This document shows positions 1-7,446 of a stretch of 37,740 bases of DNA, piece after piece. A model generated the notes under the pieces. It ran no database searches and was not told where the DNA came from. It saw only the letters and a list, made by a program, of their open reading frames with translations. Numbering within the stretch: the first letter of the stretch is position 1; every line of letters starts with the position of its first letter. Both the position numbers and the translations under genes were made by a program. Source of the stretch: Bacteroidales bacterium (GTDB lineage Bacteria > Bacteroidota > Bacteroidia > Bacteroidales > Prolixibacteraceae); contig JAISSS010000007.1 of the NCBI GenBank assembly GCA_031272965.1, positions 1 through 37,740 on the forward strand. The letters run 5' to 3'.

Positions 1-135
1 GCCATCCATGAAATACCAGTAAACGCCCGGACGGGCAGTATCCGGCGGCGACACAAAGCCCTGTTCTAACGGCGACAGTCGGCAACCGGCAAACAGAGCC
101 GCCAAAAATGCAAACAATAATAGCTTTTTTAACAT
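1..135 (-). CDS. GH106-like glycosidase lipoprotein, N-terminus only
   Basis: Only the first 45 codons are inside the window; the gene runs off the left edge. The ATG is at 135 and the N-terminus is a lipoprotein signal with lipobox LFAGC (Cys18). The mature start contains PPDTARPGVYWYFMDG, which resembles the opening PPxxAxPxVxWxxxxG of large GH106-like (alpha-L-rhamnosidase type) proteins of Bacteroidota. The product of 17974-20823 in this window has the related NPPTTAKPFVRWWWNGD. The ATG lies 12 bp beyond the birA stop on the same strand, so co-transcription with birA is likely. Inference: a periplasmic or outer-membrane-anchored glycosidase. The family call rests on a short stretch only. 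Confidence 0.6.
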   Translation of the reverse strand, partial: MLKKLLLFAFLAALFAGCRLSPLEQGFVSPPDTARPGVYWYFMDG

Positions 136-147
136 ATTTGTTATTAC

Positions 148-912
148 TTAATGATAACTTACTTCCTTAAAATTATACCGGTACTGCCGGTTATTTTGTA
201 TATCGAGCACTGCCAGCTGTCCATTTTCGGTAATATTTACGATTTTTCCCGTATATTCGTGTTGACAGTCAACAAATGTGTTTTCTTCCTGTAATTTATA
301 CAGATGCATCAGATATTCGCTGTTCAGTTCGTCCCATTCGCCATTGGCCAGCATATTGCAGTATTTGTCGATACTGTACAGAAGAGCGTTAAACAGTTCC
401 GGCAGCGCGTATTGCTGTCCGGTAATCATCCGCAGGGACGTCGGATTGGGGATGTCGGCAGAAAACTGTATCTGATTGACGTTCAGACCAATACCAACGA
501 TGGAATCAATAACAGCGCTACCAAGAATGGTGTTTTCTATAAGGATTCCGCAGATTTTTCTGTTATTAACGAAAATATCATTTGGCCATTTTATTTTTAT
601 ACTGCAGTTTTCGGCGGGTGTCAGGCAGTCGCTTAAGAATGTGCGGATGCCTGTACTGACCGCCTGCGACAGCAGGAATTGGCGGTTGGCCGGTAACGAA
701 TCCGGCTTAAGGAAGACAGAGAACGTCAGATTTTGCGCCGGAGCGCTTTCCCATCTGTTCTGCTGCAGGCCTTTTCCGGCGGTCTGGGTTATAGCCCGAA
801 CAACAGCGCCGTGTTCCATTGTGGCGCCGCTTGTCAGCAGGTCGGATACATACCGGTTCGTACTTGCCGTTTCTTCTACCGTAATTGTGCTATGCCCGAT
901 TTTCTGTTCCAT
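148..912 (-). CDS. birA: Biotin--[acetyl-CoA-carboxylase] ligase (BirA, no DNA-binding domain)
   Basis: 254 aa. The protein attaches biotin to biotin-dependent carboxylases via biotinyl-5'-AMP in the cytoplasm. Visible motifs: the adenylate-binding loop GKGLQQNRW (residues 46-54; family pattern GRGRxGRxW, with the GKG form usual in Bacteroidota), KWPNDIFV (108-115) and KICGILIE (119-126), followed by a small C-terminal domain. There is no N-terminal helix-turn-helix, so it is a monofunctional ligase and not a biotin-operon repressor. The start follows a small ORF (stop at 916-918) by three bases and the stop is 12 bp before the GH106-like lipoprotein, which suggests one minus-strand transcript from the -7 box at 1165-1172. 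Confidence 0.93.
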   Translation of the reverse strand: MEQKIGHSTITVEETASTNRYVSDLLTSGATMEHGAVVRAITQTAGKGLQQNRWESAPAQNLTFSVFLKPDSLPANRQFLLSQAVSTGIRTFLSDCLTPAENCSIKIKWPNDIFVNNRKICGILIENTILGSAVIDSIVGIGLNVNQIQFSADIPNPTSLRMITGQQYALPELFNALLYSIDKYCNMLANGEWDELNSEYLMHLYKLQEENTFVDCQHEYTGKIVNITENGQLAVLDIQNNRQYRYNFKEVSYH

Positions 913-915
913 GCG

Positions 916-1083
916 CTATTCATCTTTTTTAATTGCCGCTTCGACAGAGGCTGTTAAGACTTTTGCAACAACCGAATAATGACGGGCGCGGTCAACCGCA
1001 CCGGAGAACTGCGGGAACTCCTGCGCCTTCAACGCCGGAGAAGCTACAAGCCATGTCGGAACAAAAAGTTTCAATATGTTCAT
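916..1083 (-). CDS. Small hypothetical protein upstream of birA
   Basis: 55 aa from the first in-frame ATG (1083); the frame extends upstream only to a TTG at 1125. I do not recognise the family. The product has a short hydrophobic N-terminal stretch (FVPTWLVASPAL) and a charged C-terminus ending KKDE. Support for it being real: a consensus -7 box lies upstream at 1165-1172 in the right orientation, the region between it and birA would otherwise be an unusually long leader, and its TAG stop is three bases before the birA ATG, as in coupled genes. Against: it is short, has no recognised homologue and no clear ribosome binding site. It could equally be an untranslated leader. Confidence 0.35.
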   Translation of the reverse strand: MNILKLFVPTWLVASPALKAQEFPQFSGAVDRARHYSVVAKVLTASVEAAIKKDE

Positions 1084-1164
1084 CTGTCGTTTCAGAGGCT
1101 TCCTGTTAATTAATAGTTTTTGCAAGAGCCAAAGCTATGTTCAAAGCCCTTGCAGAATGGGCTG

Positions 1165-1172
1165 CAAAGATA
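1165..1172 (-). promoter_or_regulatory. -7 box TATCTTTG, small ORF/birA transcript
   Basis: On the minus strand the sequence reads TATCTTTG, a perfect match to the Bacteroidota primary-sigma -7 element TAnnTTTG. It is placed upstream of the small ORF and birA and preceded by an AT-rich tract. No clear -33 TTG was seen. The predicted start of transcription is near 1158. Confidence 0.6.
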
Positions 1173-1234
1173 CGATTTTTTTTTATAATAAAGAAGTCCT
1201 CCGTAAAATTTGCATTTACTAATTGAACTTACGC

Positions 1235-2503
1235 CTACACTTTACTTATGGCGACCTGCTCTATGCGATTGCCGTCCATTTCGGTTACTTCGATGCGGCA
1301 GTCGTGATACACGAGCGTGTCGCCGACGGTGGGGATACGGCTGAACTGTTCAAACACGAATCCGGCAACTGTTACATAGTCGATGTCGTCAAAGTTGACG
1401 GTGAAGTTCTCAATGACCTCGGCGAGGGTTTCTACCGGTGCATCGCCGTTGACGATGAACGTCCGGTTGTCGCTGGTAATGATGTCGGGGCTGTCGGCGT
1501 CGGTGGCGTCAGTGATGTGGCCGACGAAGTTTTCCATGATGTCGTGCATGGTGATTACCCCTTCCAGCCCGCCATATTCATTGACCACGATGCAGATGTG
1601 CAGTTTCTCATTTCGGAAGTGGTCGAGCACCCGCTGGGCGTCGGCATTTTCAGGGATGATGAGCGGCTGTACCAGCAGCGCTTTGATGAGCGGGTTATGG
1701 CCGAGCGCCTTCTGCCGGAAGAACTCGTGAACGTCAAGGATGCCAAGAAAGTTGTCCAAATTGCCGTCGCTGCACACTATTTTCGTGTGCTGAAGTGCGG
1801 CGATTTCCGACTGCAGTGTTTCTTCCGGATGCGAAAAGTCGAGCCATTCAAGGTCGGTGCGGGGGGTCATCAGGTGCTTGGCTTTCTTGTCGGAAAACCA
1901 GAACACCTTTTCGTGCAGGAAGTTCTGCTCCTTCTCTATGACGCCTTCGGTGGATGCCGTTTTCAGCATCTGCCGCAACTCGCCTTCCGTTATATGTTCG
2001 TCTTTTTTACGTATTCCCAGAATCTTGATGAGCAGATTGGTGGAGAGTTCCAGCAATTTTACGAAGGGGAAAAATATTTTACTGAACGTAAAAATTACGG
2101 GAGCAACAATGATGGCAATTTTTTCGGGATTGCTAAGCGCCAGCGTCTTGGGCACCAGCTCGCCGATAACAATGGAAACGTATGTTATGGCCACTACCAC
2201 TAATGTGACAGCAATTTCTTCGGCGTAAGGTTTCAGTGCGGCAAACTGCGCAAAGAGCGGCGCCACGTCAGACGACAGGCTTGCGCCGCCGTAAACGCCG
2301 GTAACGATTCCTATCAGCGTAATTCCCACCTGAACTGCCGATAAAAAGCCTTCCGAATTGTTGAGCAGTTTCAGGGCGATACGGGCTCCCGTGCGGGCTG
2401 ATTCGCGCTCAAGCCGGTTGCGTTTGCACGACACGAGTGCGATTTCGGACAGCGAAAAGAAGCCGTTAATCAATATCAGCAATATGATGATGACGATTTC
2501 CAT
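1235..2503 (-). CDS. CNNM/CorC-family membrane protein (DUF21 + CBS pair + CorC_HlyC)
   Basis: 422 aa. Domain order seen: an N-terminal DUF21 membrane domain with several hydrophobic segments (from residue 1 to about 190, opening MEIVIIILLILINGFF and containing LSEIALVSCKRNRLE), a CBS pair (about 205-335, with HDIMENFVGHI near its end) and a C-terminal CorC_HlyC domain (about 345-420). The family transports or regulates Mg2+/Co2+ or related cations; older annotations call it haemolysin, and in gliding Bacteroidota one paralogue is GldE. The exact substrate cannot be read from the sequence. The ATG lies 12 bp after the cysS stop, so it is probably the second gene of the cysS transcript. Confidence 0.88.
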   Translation of the reverse strand: MEIVIIILLILINGFFSLSEIALVSCKRNRLERESARTGARIALKLLNNSEGFLSAVQVGITLIGIVTGVYGGASLSSDVAPLFAQFAALKPYAEEIAVTLVVVAITYVSIVIGELVPKTLALSNPEKIAIIVAPVIFTFSKIFFPFVKLLELSTNLLIKILGIRKKDEHITEGELRQMLKTASTEGVIEKEQNFLHEKVFWFSDKKAKHLMTPRTDLEWLDFSHPEETLQSEIAALQHTKIVCSDGNLDNFLGILDVHEFFRQKALGHNPLIKALLVQPLIIPENADAQRVLDHFRNEKLHICIVVNEYGGLEGVITMHDIMENFVGHITDATDADSPDIITSDNRTFIVNGDAPVETLAEVIENFTVNFDDIDYVTVAGFVFEQFSRIPTVGDTLVYHDCRIEVTEMDGNRIEQVAISKV

Positions 2504-2515
2504 GACGGTGGCTGG

Positions 2516-3991
2516 TTACGGTTTCAGCTCCCAGCTGACGCCGTCTTTCGTATCTTTGATGTCGAAACCCAGCCGTTGCAGCTCGTTGCGGATATGGTCG
2601 GCAGAGGTCCAGTCTTTTGCGGCCTTTGCCTTTTGACGCAAATCGAGCAGAAGTTCAACGGCGCCCTGAAATGCGGGCAAATTCCGGTCGCTGCGGTCGA
2701 GTGGCAGCAGTCCGAACAGGTCGAACACAAAGGTATGGAAGAGTTGGCGCAGCGCGTCGCGGTCGGCGGCGGTGATGCTGTCTTTGCCGTCGGCGATGCT
2801 GTTAATCATGCGGACGCCTTCAAAGAGGTGCGACAGCGCTACCGGTGTGTTCATATCGTCATTCATGGCCTCGTAACAGCGGTCGCGCAGGGCTGCCACA
2901 TCGACCGTTGACTGTTCTGCAAGCGGGAGCGTTTCTAAGGTGTTAACGGCTGTCAGCAGGCGTTCCATGCCTTTCTCGGCGCTTTGCAGGGCCTCGTTTG
3001 AGAAGTCGAGCGTACTGCGGTAGTGCGCTGTGAGGATGAAAAAGCGGATAGTCATCGGCGGATAGGGGCGTTCGAGCAGCAGATGGTTGCCTGCGAAGAA
3101 GTCGTCTAATGCGATAGCATTGCCGAGCGACTTGCCCATTTTCTGGCCGTTGAGGGTTATCATGTTGTTATGCAGCCAGTATCGGACGGCGTCATGGCCG
3201 AATGCGGCTGTCGCCTGGGCGATTTCGGCTTCATGGTGCGGGAATACCAGGTCCATTCCGCCGCCGTGTATGTCGAACTGCTCGCCGAGATATTTGCAGC
3301 CCATGGCGGTACATTCTATGTGCCAGCCGGGGAAACCTTCCCCCCACGGTGACGGCCATTTCATGATGTGTTCGGGGGATGCCCGTTTCCATATCGCGAA
3401 ATCTAAGGGCGAGCGTTTCTCATGCTGGCCGTCGAGGTCACGGGTATTTGTCCGCAGGTCGTCGATATTCCGTCCCGACAGTTGCCCGTAGGGGTGGTTC
3501 TTAGCATATTTTTCGACGTCAAAATACACGGAGCCATTGCTCACGTATGCATATCCGGCGTCGAGGATGCGGCTGACCATGGCTATTTGCTCGATGATGT
3601 GTCCGGTAGCGCGTGGTTCAATGCCGGGCGAGAGCACGTTCAGCTGGTGCATGGCGTCGTGATAGTCGTTGGTGTATTGCTGTACCACTTCCATCGGTTC
3701 AAGTTGCTCAAGCCGCGCTTTTCGGGCGATTTTATCCTCGCCTTCGTCAGCGTCGTTCACCAAATGCCCCACATCGGTGATGTTACGCACGTAGCGCACT
3801 TTATAGCCGATATGCGTGAGGTATCGAAAGAGCAGGTCAAAGGTTACTGCGGGGCGGGCATGTCCCAGATGCGCCTTCCCGTAAACGGTGGGGCCGCACA
3901 CGTACATGCCGACCCGCCCGTCGTGCAGAGGCGTAAAGACTTCCTTCCGCCGTGTCAGAGTGTTATATAACTGCAAGTGCATGTTATCCAT
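2516..3991 (-). CDS. cysS: Cysteinyl-tRNA synthetase
   Basis: 491 aa, cytoplasmic class I synthetase charging tRNA-Cys. Signatures: [16 protein letters not shown], which combines the first zinc-ligand Cys with the HIGH-type motif [13 protein letters not shown] with the second zinc Cys; HHEAEIAQ supplying His/Glu ligands; and KMGKSLGN as the KMSKS loop, with Gly for Ser as commonly seen in this phylum. The start was set at ATG 3991 (next ATG at 3982). A longer reading frame to 4042 exists but would cross the promoter box at 4010-4017, and the length from 3991 matches the family. The start at 3982 remains possible. It is the first gene of a likely two-gene operon with the CNNM protein. Confidence 0.95.
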   Translation of the reverse strand: MDNMHLQLYNTLTRRKEVFTPLHDGRVGMYVCGPTVYGKAHLGHARPAVTFDLLFRYLTHIGYKVRYVRNITDVGHLVNDADEGEDKIARKARLEQLEPMEVVQQYTNDYHDAMHQLNVLSPGIEPRATGHIIEQIAMVSRILDAGYAYVSNGSVYFDVEKYAKNHPYGQLSGRNIDDLRTNTRDLDGQHEKRSPLDFAIWKRASPEHIMKWPSPWGEGFPGWHIECTAMGCKYLGEQFDIHGGGMDLVFPHHEAEIAQATAAFGHDAVRYWLHNNMITLNGQKMGKSLGNAIALDDFFAGNHLLLERPYPPMTIRFFILTAHYRSTLDFSNEALQSAEKGMERLLTAVNTLETLPLAEQSTVDVAALRDRCYEAMNDDMNTPVALSHLFEGVRMINSIADGKDSITAADRDALRQLFHTFVFDLFGLLPLDRSDRNLPAFQGAVELLLDLRQKAKAAKDWTSADHIRNELQRLGFDIKDTKDGVSWELKP

Positions 3992-4009
3992 TTGTTCGGA
4001 AAATTTTTG

Positions 4010-4017
4010 CAAAGATA
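4010..4017 (-). promoter_or_regulatory. -7 box TATCTTTG, cysS
   Basis: Minus-strand TATCTTTG matches TAnnTTTG exactly. It lies 18 bases before the cysS ATG at 3991 and rules out the longer upstream start. The leader would be very short (about 10-20 nt). Confidence 0.65.
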
Positions 4018-4051
4018 GTGCAATTCTGCATATCACAGGCAAAACAGGGCC

Positions 4052-4933
4052 TCAATCTTTGCGCAGATGAACATCATGCTGCGGGAAAGGGATTTCAATT
4101 CCGGCCGCATCTAAGGTGGCTTTGCAGTCAATAATCAACTGTTCCTGAAAAGCAACAAAATTTGCCGTAGTCGTTGTCGCTCTTACCGAAAGATTGACTG
4201 CGCTGTCGCCGAGCTCGGTAACGACCACTTGCGGCGCAGGCTCTTTGAGGGTCATCGGGTTGGCGGCAATCACCTGCAGCAGAAGCTCTTTAGTTTTTTT
4301 CAGGTCGGCGCTGTAGGTCACGCCGATGTTAAACCAGGTCCGGCGGGTGCCTTTTTTTGTGTAGTTGGTGATATTGCTGTTCGACAGGGCGCCGTTGGGC
4401 ACGGTAACCAACTGGTTTTGCGGGGTAACCAATATCGTACTGAAGATATTGATTTCGTCAACTGTTCCTGAGATGCCGGTGCTGGAATCTATAACATCGC
4501 CGACGCGGAACGGCTTTAATGTGAGGATGAGAATGCCGCCGGCAAAGTTGGACAGCGAGCCCTGCAATGCCATGCCGACAGCGAGCCCGCAGCCGGCTAA
4601 AATACCCATAAATGTGGACGTCTGCACCCCTAACTGGGTGATTACCAGTATCACCAGCATAATCTTCAGCGACCAGTTCAGCAGGCTCAGCAGGAACTTC
4701 TGCAGGGACAGCTCGACCTTCCGGCGGGCAAAGGCGGCCGACAGGATACGCATCAGCCACTTTATCAGCCATTGCCCGACAAAGTATATTAGCAATGCCG
4801 ATATTATGGACGTAATTATCCGCGGCCCCTGCGTTATCGCAGCATTAAAAAATTTGTCCCAAATGCCGTCTATCTTCGCCAGCTCATTGGAAATCTCGGT
4901 TCTAAACTCATTTTTAATTCCTTCTTGTAGCAT
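4052..4933 (-). CDS. MscS-family small-conductance mechanosensitive channel
   Basis: 293 aa inner-membrane protein that gates on membrane tension and releases solutes on hypo-osmotic shock. Three hydrophobic segments occupy roughly residues 30-130. The pore-lining TM3 signature is clear: GILAGCGLAVGMALQGSLSN, followed by FAGGILILTLKPFRVGDVID, which enters the cytoplasmic beta domain. The length is close to the compact E. coli MscS (286 aa). The first ATG is 4933; the frame could open at a TTG at 4942, but the ATG is preferred. Upstream lies an imperfect inverted repeat (4988-5021). The gene is monocistronic in appearance, with cysS on the same strand beyond its stop. Confidence 0.92.
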   Translation of the reverse strand: MLQEGIKNEFRTEISNELAKIDGIWDKFFNAAITQGPRIITSIISALLIYFVGQWLIKWLMRILSAAFARRKVELSLQKFLLSLLNWSLKIMLVILVITQLGVQTSTFMGILAGCGLAVGMALQGSLSNFAGGILILTLKPFRVGDVIDSSTGISGTVDEINIFSTILVTPQNQLVTVPNGALSNSNITNYTKKGTRRTWFNIGVTYSADLKKTKELLLQVIAANPMTLKEPAPQVVVTELGDSAVNLSVRATTTTANFVAFQEQLIIDCKATLDAAGIEIPFPQHDVHLRKD

Positions 4934-4987
4934 AAAAATCAATATTACAGGTTAATTTCAACGTAAAAATACAGATTATTTTTTATC

Positions 4988-5021
4988 GGTGTGCAAATAA
5001 AAGAGGAAAAATTTACACACC
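4988..5021. repeat. Imperfect inverted repeat upstream of mscS-like gene
   Basis: Arms gGTGTGCAAAT (4988-4998) and ATTTACACACc (5011-5021) pair over 11 positions with one mismatch, around a 12-nt spacer. It lies about 55-90 bp upstream of the MscS ATG. It could be an operator or a transcript hairpin; there is no U-tract to make it a terminator. Confidence 0.4.
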
Positions 5022-5085
5022 CGAAATCTCCCTCTTGTCTGACCCCGGATTCATCTGATTTTTATGATTGCCATGATTTTTGTAT

Positions 5086-5127
5086 CACAAAGAGCACAAA
5101 GGAAGAACCGTATTCTTCCATGCGCCC
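5086..5127 (+). repeat. Split dispersed repeat, copy A
   Basis: Blocks CACAAAGAGCACAAA (5086-5100), a 10-nt linker, TATTCTTCC (5111-5119), 2 nt, GCGCCCT (5122-5128 region). The same blocks, with one mismatch and an 11-nt linker, occur in reverse orientation at 14740-14783 (copy B). The two copies bracket the five-gene SusCD block. Confidence 0.6.
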
Positions 5128-5224
5128 TTAGTAGCCGAAATTGCTGTCAACGCCTCCCTTATTTCCTTATTAACAGGTTGAAAATCAGGGAATAAGGACG
5201 AGTATGTATGCCCAACCGACTATT

Positions 5225-5310
5225 AATGGTAGGGGTGTCCATTGCATAAAAATCTTATGAAAATCAAAGTTCAGACATGTAGATACAGGGTGCATCTCCA
5301 TCCTACCATT
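5225..5310. repeat. Inverted repeat with 68-nt spacer
   Basis: Perfect 9-nt arms AATGGTAGG (5225-5233) and CCTACCATT (5302-5310). The intervening 68 nt carry no ORF. It may be a structured RNA element or a decayed mobile-element end; nothing else supports either. Confidence 0.3.
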
Positions 5311-5460
5311 CCCAATTTTCCCGCATTATTTAAATAATCTCGACCAATGTTAAAAATTTGTTAACAGCATAATGTCTTGATAATCAGCGACTCCACAAGA
5401 GGCAAAAAAAATATTTTCATTCAAAATACTAATTTAACACTTTCATTTGAAAAAGCATTT

Positions 5461-5468
5461 TATCTTTG
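5461..5468 (+). promoter_or_regulatory. -7 box TATCTTTG, probable promoter of SusCD leader
   Basis: TATCTTTG is a perfect TAnnTTTG match in an AT-rich stretch (5400-5460). If used, the transcript would carry a leader of roughly 570 nt including the AG microsatellite before the first lipoprotein ATG (6049). A weaker candidate, CATCTTTG at 5734-5741, lies just before the AG tract. Confidence 0.5.
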
Positions 5469-5750
5469 CAACGTCAAAAAGACAATTGAAAGTTCATAAA
5501 TAGATGATAAATCGAAAAAAAACTGATGTGGATTATCTGAGCAGGCATGCAGACGGCGTTGCCAGGCAGTCTGTTCCGGCGCATGGCGCTTGTCGGTATA
5601 ACGACATGCAGGCGGGTGTGGGCAGCAGTGCTGTATTGATGCTTACTAATTTCGTATCTCAACCGGCTCGTTTGCCGTCCTCCAAAAATACTGAAAAAAA
5701 TGCCATTGACACCTTTTTTACTGCAAATTATGACATCTTTGGCATGATTT

Positions 5751-5791
<41 letters not shown>

Positions 5792-5880
5792 CATCGTTTA
5801 AAATCCCCTTATTATCATATTGGTTTGCGGCTAAGCGACGCACACCACACGGCGAACCGTACAACTGTTCCGTCGTTCCA

Positions 5881-5919
5881 TATATCGTGCACTGTTTCAC
5901 CGTATGTCGTGCACTGTTC
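5881..5919 (+). repeat. Two direct repeats phased by 22 bp
   Basis: TATATCGTGCACTGTTT (5881-5897) and TATGTCGTGCACTGTTC (5903-5919) agree at 15 of 17 positions, and each contains the palindrome GTGCAC. The 22-bp phase is about two helical turns, as for tandem binding of a regulator. They lie 130-170 bp upstream of the first gene of the block. A looser relative, CGTACAACTGTTCC, starts near 5857. Confidence 0.5.
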
Positions 5920-5961
5920 ATCCCCCAATTCCGGCTATACTCACACAGCGTGGCTGTTTCG

Positions 5962-5975
5962 CGTCCGCAAGGACG
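5962..5975 (+). other. Short GNRA-type hairpin in leader
   Basis: CGTCC-GCAA-GGACG can form a 5-bp stem closed by a GCAA tetraloop, a stable RNA fold, 74 nt before the lipoprotein ATG. There is no U-tract, so it is not a terminator. It could be part of a larger leader structure. Confidence 0.35.
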
Positions 5976-6048
5976 GGTTATGGCCTTGCCGTGGTTACAG
6001 CAATAATTCTTTTATTTATTTAATGTTAAGTACCAATAATTTTGTTCT

Positions 6049-7425
6049 ATGAGAAGTAGATATTTTATTTTTGGGATGCTTTTAAGCATGTTAATTGCCG
6101 TCTCCTGTAAGGACGACGACATCGGCGGGGTCCCCTACGACCCCACAAAGCCGGTGAAGCTTGCGACGTTTACCCCTGATTCAGGGAAGTTCCTCGAAAA
6201 CGTTCTTATCACCGGCGAAAACTTCGGTAACGACCCTGCTAAAATCAAGGTCTATTTCAACACGCGTCCGGCTGCCGTTATCGGCACCACCGGCACCCGT
6301 ATCTATGTTACCGCGCCGCGCCTGCCCGGAGATACCTGTGCTATCTCTGTTGTTGTCGGCAATGGCCCCCACACTTTAGGTAAGGATTCCCTCGTGTTTG
6401 ACAGGGATTTCTACTACACCGCTTCGATTACTGTTGCCACTATTGTGGGTAATGGTATTCAGACCGAGTCCATTTTTGGCGGTTCGCTGGCTGATACGCA
6501 GATTCAGCCCCGCTATTTGGCCATGGACGCTGAGGGAAACCTCTTCTGCAACACCCGTTCCAACGATGACGTGGGCAGTGGCACTACCCAGTTCATCAAA
6601 ATCAATGAGGAGAAAGACGAGTGCGTCAAATTGGTTGACGTTACGGGAAATATCCCGTGCGTAGCGCCGGAAACGCAGATAGTCTCTTTCCCCACCGAAT
6701 CGACGGTAGGTTCTTTCTATACCGCCGACCCGCGGGACAACTGGGCGCCGCACTGGAGAGAGTTTAAGATGCCGCTCAAAACCGAGATTCTTAATGACGG
6801 CGACATCCCTGCTGTAGCAGGAGGCTCCAGCACCTACACCTATCCCCACAGCGGATGGAAACATGCCATGACGGTGAACCCCGTTGACGGCTACATCTAC
6901 ACCCGCTTCCAGATGGGGCAGGTTATCAGGATTAATCCGCAGAACTATGAGGTTGACCTGCTGCTGCAGACCCAGTCGGGCGATACTTACGGAATATGCT
7001 TCCGCCCCGGCGAACCCAACGTGATGTATCTCACCGGATGGACCGACTGCGGCGTATTTGCCAACTCTGTATGCTCGGTAAATGTTACCGACCCTGCCAA
7101 TACCTGGCAGATTCTAAGCAGTACCACTGCCGACCACCGCGACGGGCCCCTCGAATCGGCCCGATTTAACGGGCCATGTCAGATGTATTCCGATGCTGAC
7201 GATAACCTCTACATCGCCGACTTCCATAATCACTGTATCCGAAGGATATCGCCCGACAACATTGTGGAAACGGTCTTGGGGATTCCTAAAACATCCGGCT
7301 TTAAGGATGGCACGAAAGCAGAAGCGATGTTCTACCGTCCGCGTGGAATTGCTATCTCCGAAGACGGAACTGTATATGTGGCAGACCTCGGGAACGCCCG
7401 CATACGCAAACTGTCAATCAATTAA
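6049..7425 (+). CDS. IPT/TIG and NHL-repeat surface lipoprotein
   Basis: 458 aa. Lipoprotein signal with Cys20 (IAVSC) followed by KDDD; an acidic run right after the lipid-bearing Cys is typical of lipoproteins exported to the Bacteroidota cell surface. An IPT/TIG immunoglobulin-like domain occupies about residues 33-105 (PDSGKFLENVLITGENFG), and NHL/beta-propeller repeats fill the rest, clearest at the C-terminus (LYIADFHNHCIRRI and VYVADLGNARIRKL). Such proteins commonly precede SusC/SusD pairs and are thought to act as accessory glycan-binding proteins. It is the first gene of the block, 21 bp before SusC. Its ATG overlaps the stop of a non-coding-looking upstream frame as ATGA. Confidence 0.85.
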   Translation: MRSRYFIFGMLLSMLIAVSCKDDDIGGVPYDPTKPVKLATFTPDSGKFLENVLITGENFGNDPAKIKVYFNTRPAAVIGTTGTRIYVTAPRLPGDTCAISVVVGNGPHTLGKDSLVFDRDFYYTASITVATIVGNGIQTESIFGGSLADTQIQPRYLAMDAEGNLFCNTRSNDDVGSGTTQFIKINEEKDECVKLVDVTGNIPCVAPETQIVSFPTESTVGSFYTADPRDNWAPHWREFKMPLKTEILNDGDIPAVAGGSSTYTYPHSGWKHAMTVNPVDGYIYTRFQMGQVIRINPQNYEVDLLLQTQSGDTYGICFRPGEPNVMYLTGWTDCGVFANSVCSVNVTDPANTWQILSSTTADHRDGPLESARFNGPCQMYSDADDNLYIADFHNHCIRRISPDNIVETVLGIPKTSGFKDGTKAEAMFYRPRGIAISEDGTVYVADLGNARIRKLSIN

Positions 7426-7446
7426 AAAAAACCAAAACTATTTGTA

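Noticed and set aside
1223..2203. 326-codon plus-strand frame opposite the CNNM gene
   Set aside because: Opposite a clear DUF21-CBS-CorC protein; no recognisable motif.
6037..6044. TAATTTTG as the -7 box of the IPT/NHL gene
   Set aside because: It fits the pattern but ends five bases before the ATG, so transcription would start at or after the start codon; likely chance in AT-rich sequence.
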